Part shown: piece by piece, positions 13,172 to 14,665 of the stretch
Position numbering within the stretch: position 1 is the first letter of the stretch
Layout: each line of letters begins with the position of its first letter
Assembly (NCBI GenBank): GCA_904501915.1
Contig: CAJGCV010000052.1
Coordinates: 1-14,665 of the forward strand
Source: an uncultured Akkermansia sp.
GTDB taxonomy: Bacteria; Verrucomicrobiota; Verrucomicrobiia; Verrucomicrobiales; Akkermansiaceae
Length of the DNA stretch: 14,665 bases
Direction of reading: 5' to 3'
Notes under the pieces: model-generated
Told to the model about the DNA's origin: nothing
Seen by the model: only the letters and a program-made list of their open reading frames with translations
The model's database searches: none
Made by a program: the position numbers and the translations under genes

Positions 13172-14665
13172 TTAATACTCGCTGCCGATGCCGAACTCGC
13201 GCACCAGGCTGCGGATGATAAACTTTCCCTCACCGCTCAGACGGATGCGAAAACTGTCGCACCGCTTGGGCATGATGGGGATTACCAGCGTCTTTGCGCC
13301 CTTGTCCCGGCTGGTGTACACACGCTTGAAGGGTTCGCCGTCACAGGACACATCCACTTGCAGCCATGCGTTTTCCTCCAGCAGTTCGCCGCGCAGCAGC
13401 AGTTTGCTGTAGCACTTGCGGTTGTGGAACACCTCGTCCATGCGGGTGGTGGTGGCGCTCCACGGGATGACTTCTTCTCCGTCATCGGGGTTCAGATGCA
13501 TCAGTTTTCCGTTGCCAATGCAATACAGTTTCCCTTCGTCCGATGCGAAGTTCATGGCCTGGGTGTCATCTTCCTGCACCCACAGACCCTTGAGGGTGTC
13601 ATAGACCCACAAACCCCACGCGCCGCTCTGGCGGTCTTTCATAGAGATGTAATACCGGCCCTCTGCCGTGCCTGCGGATGCCTCTTCAAACCGCCGCATA
13701 CCAAACACATCCGATGCCAGATCGGGTGCGCCGCCGTTGTAGCGGTACACGCCGTCCCTGCCGTGGTAATACAGCACCTCGTTGATGTTCACAAGACTCT
13801 GTTCGCTGCCCTGCTTCACACCGGGGACATTGTACTCATACATGGTGTATTGGCTGGGGTACGCGCCAAGGATCTTGTACAGGCGGTTTTCCTTCCAAAA
13901 CAACACGCTGTTGCCAAAGCCGCAGCAGCCGGTGAATGCACCCTCGCTGGCCACCGCTACGGCATAGGAGTCGGTATCCAGTCCATCGTAGGTGAAGAAG
14001 TTGGTAGGATCGCCCAGAGCGCTGGCGTAGATGGTGTCGCCCTCCGCACCCCACAGGCGGTTGTTGCTCTCGCACACCACCGTCAGTTCCGGGGTCTTTC
14101 GGCGGATGGTCACCGCGCCCGCCTCGGTTCCAACCTCCGGGAACAGGTCGGCATCAAACACCATGGTCTGCACCTCGCTGCCGTCATCCTGTTTCAGCGT
14201 TCCGATGGCGCGGATGTTGTAACTCTTGTTGTAGTCCGGGAAGGTGGTCATGCCCTCGATCTCGATGGTGTCACCCTCGCGGAAACCCATCTCCTCGATG
14301 GTTTTATAGGCTCCGTAGCTTGCGCCGGATGCCTCGCGCACTTCGTAGTCATAACCAAACTTTCCGGGGCGGTCATCGCCGTCCGCTACCACAGAAACTC
14401 CGTCGGCTCCCGGATTGCTGGGCGTAAAGTTGGCAAAGTAATAGCGCTTGGTCACCACCGCAAACTGTTTGGAAGTATCAAGGTCCAGCAGCACCTCGCC
14501 ATCGACAACCACCTTGGAGATGATGGAACCCGCCGCAATGCTGCCGTTTTCTTCCTCGCCCGTGCTGATGACGATCTCGCCGGTTTCAGAGTTTACGCTG
14601 GCGGCAGCATGGGTGGTGATGACGGTGTTGTCATTTGTAATGGTCATTTCCTTGCCGCCGTTGCC
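13172..14665 (-). CDS. Tail-hub / packaged-DNA-stabilisation-like protein, N-terminus outside window
   Basis: The frame is open to the window edge (497 residues visible), so the true start lies outside. An ATG at 14647 exists but has a purine-rich stretch directly abutting it and no proper spacing. The protein is almost all beta: NNRLWGAEGDTIYASALGDPTNFF, SVLFWKENRLYKILGAYPSQ, INEVLYYHGRDGVYRYNGG, RYYISMKDRQSGAWGLWVYD and KGLWVQEDD look like propeller blades, ending with RCDSFRIRLSGEGKFIIRSL. The WGxxGDTIxxSxxGDPTNF and 'GVYRYNG' pattern recalls P22 gp10-type stabilisation proteins and T7 gp12-type tail proteins, which close the portal and bind the tail. I assign it on this pattern and on position, not on a domain hit. 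It probably belongs to a transcript that ends or is attenuated in the following gap. Confidence 0.72.
   Translation of the reverse strand, partial: GNGGKEMTITNDNTVITTHAAASVNSETGEIVISTGEEENGSIAAGSIISKVVVDGEVLLDLDTSKQFAVVTKRYYFANFTPSNPGADGVSVVADGDDRPGKFGYDYEVREASGASYGAYKTIEEMGFREGDTIEIEGMTTFPDYNKSYNIRAIGTLKQDDGSEVQTMVFDADLFPEVGTEAGAVTIRRKTPELTVVCESNNRLWGAEGDTIYASALGDPTNFFTYDGLDTDSYAVAVASEGAFTGCCGFGNSVLFWKENRLYKILGAYPSQYTMYEYNVPGVKQGSEQSLVNINEVLYYHGRDGVYRYNGGAPDLASDVFGMRRFEEASAGTAEGRYYISMKDRQSGAWGLWVYDTLKGLWVQEDDTQAMNFASDEGKLYCIGNGKLMHLNPDDGEEVIPWSATTTRMDEVFHNRKCYSKLLLRGELLEENAWLQVDVSCDGEPFKRVYTSRDKGAKTLVIPIMPKRCDSFRIRLSGEGKFIIRSLVREFGIGSEY

Overview
The window looks like the late (structural and lysis) region of a double-stranded DNA bacteriophage or prophage of a Gram-positive, gut-type Clostridia host (Oscillospiraceae-like; this is inference). 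The reasons are strong AGGAGG-type ribosome binding sites before most genes, a moderately GC-rich composition, an LLH-family holin, an XhlA-like protein, and small Cys-, Gly- and Met-rich proteins of a kind I associate with gut Clostridia phages. Every supported gene is on the minus strand, so transcription runs from high to low coordinates. I see no integrase, terminase, capsid, tRNA, CRISPR or insertion sequence, so lytic and prophage lifestyles cannot be told apart.

Layout in the direction of transcription. (1) 14665-13172: the C-terminal 497 residues of a beta-rich tail-hub or packaged-DNA-stabilisation-like protein, cut by the window edge. (2) 13171-13056: an intergenic gap with a 10-bp inverted repeat and a 14-bp motif that recurs before the lysis genes. 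(3) 13055-3921: a late operon with a 49-aa coiled-coil protein, a 468-aa putative ejection protein and a 2,517-aa polyvalent protein. The giant protein carries a zincin-type HEAGH metallopeptidase motif, an uncharacterised cysteine-containing domain, a coiled coil, a C-terminal LPD38-like helical domain and an EF-hand loop. A strong intrinsic terminator follows it. (4) 3829-2145: lysis cassette of holin, SH3 plus C39-like endolysin, XhlA-like coiled-coil membrane protein and a small HTH protein, closed by a second strong terminator. (5) 2058-1: five small genes of unknown function (Met/Gln-rich, Gly/Cys-rich, Cys-rich and Arg/Gly-rich), the last one leaving the window.

The gene order of tail hub, small protein and then very large proteins resembles the hub plus ejection-protein block of short-tailed phages such as P22. 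The simplest reading is that the 468-aa and 2,517-aa proteins are packaged in the virion and injected with the DNA, the giant protein bringing a peptidase and other activities into the cell. The lysis cassette then acts late.

The most notable observation is a 56-codon gene candidate (9895-9725) nested in the +1 frame inside the giant gene. It has a near-perfect Shine-Dalgarno site, and the giant protein is low-complexity exactly across that stretch. The second is an exact 14-bp repeat (TTTTGGGTGGCGAA on the minus strand) placed 46-48 nt before the first start codon of two operons, each time followed by a TATKCT box. It is a candidate phage-specific promoter or leader element.
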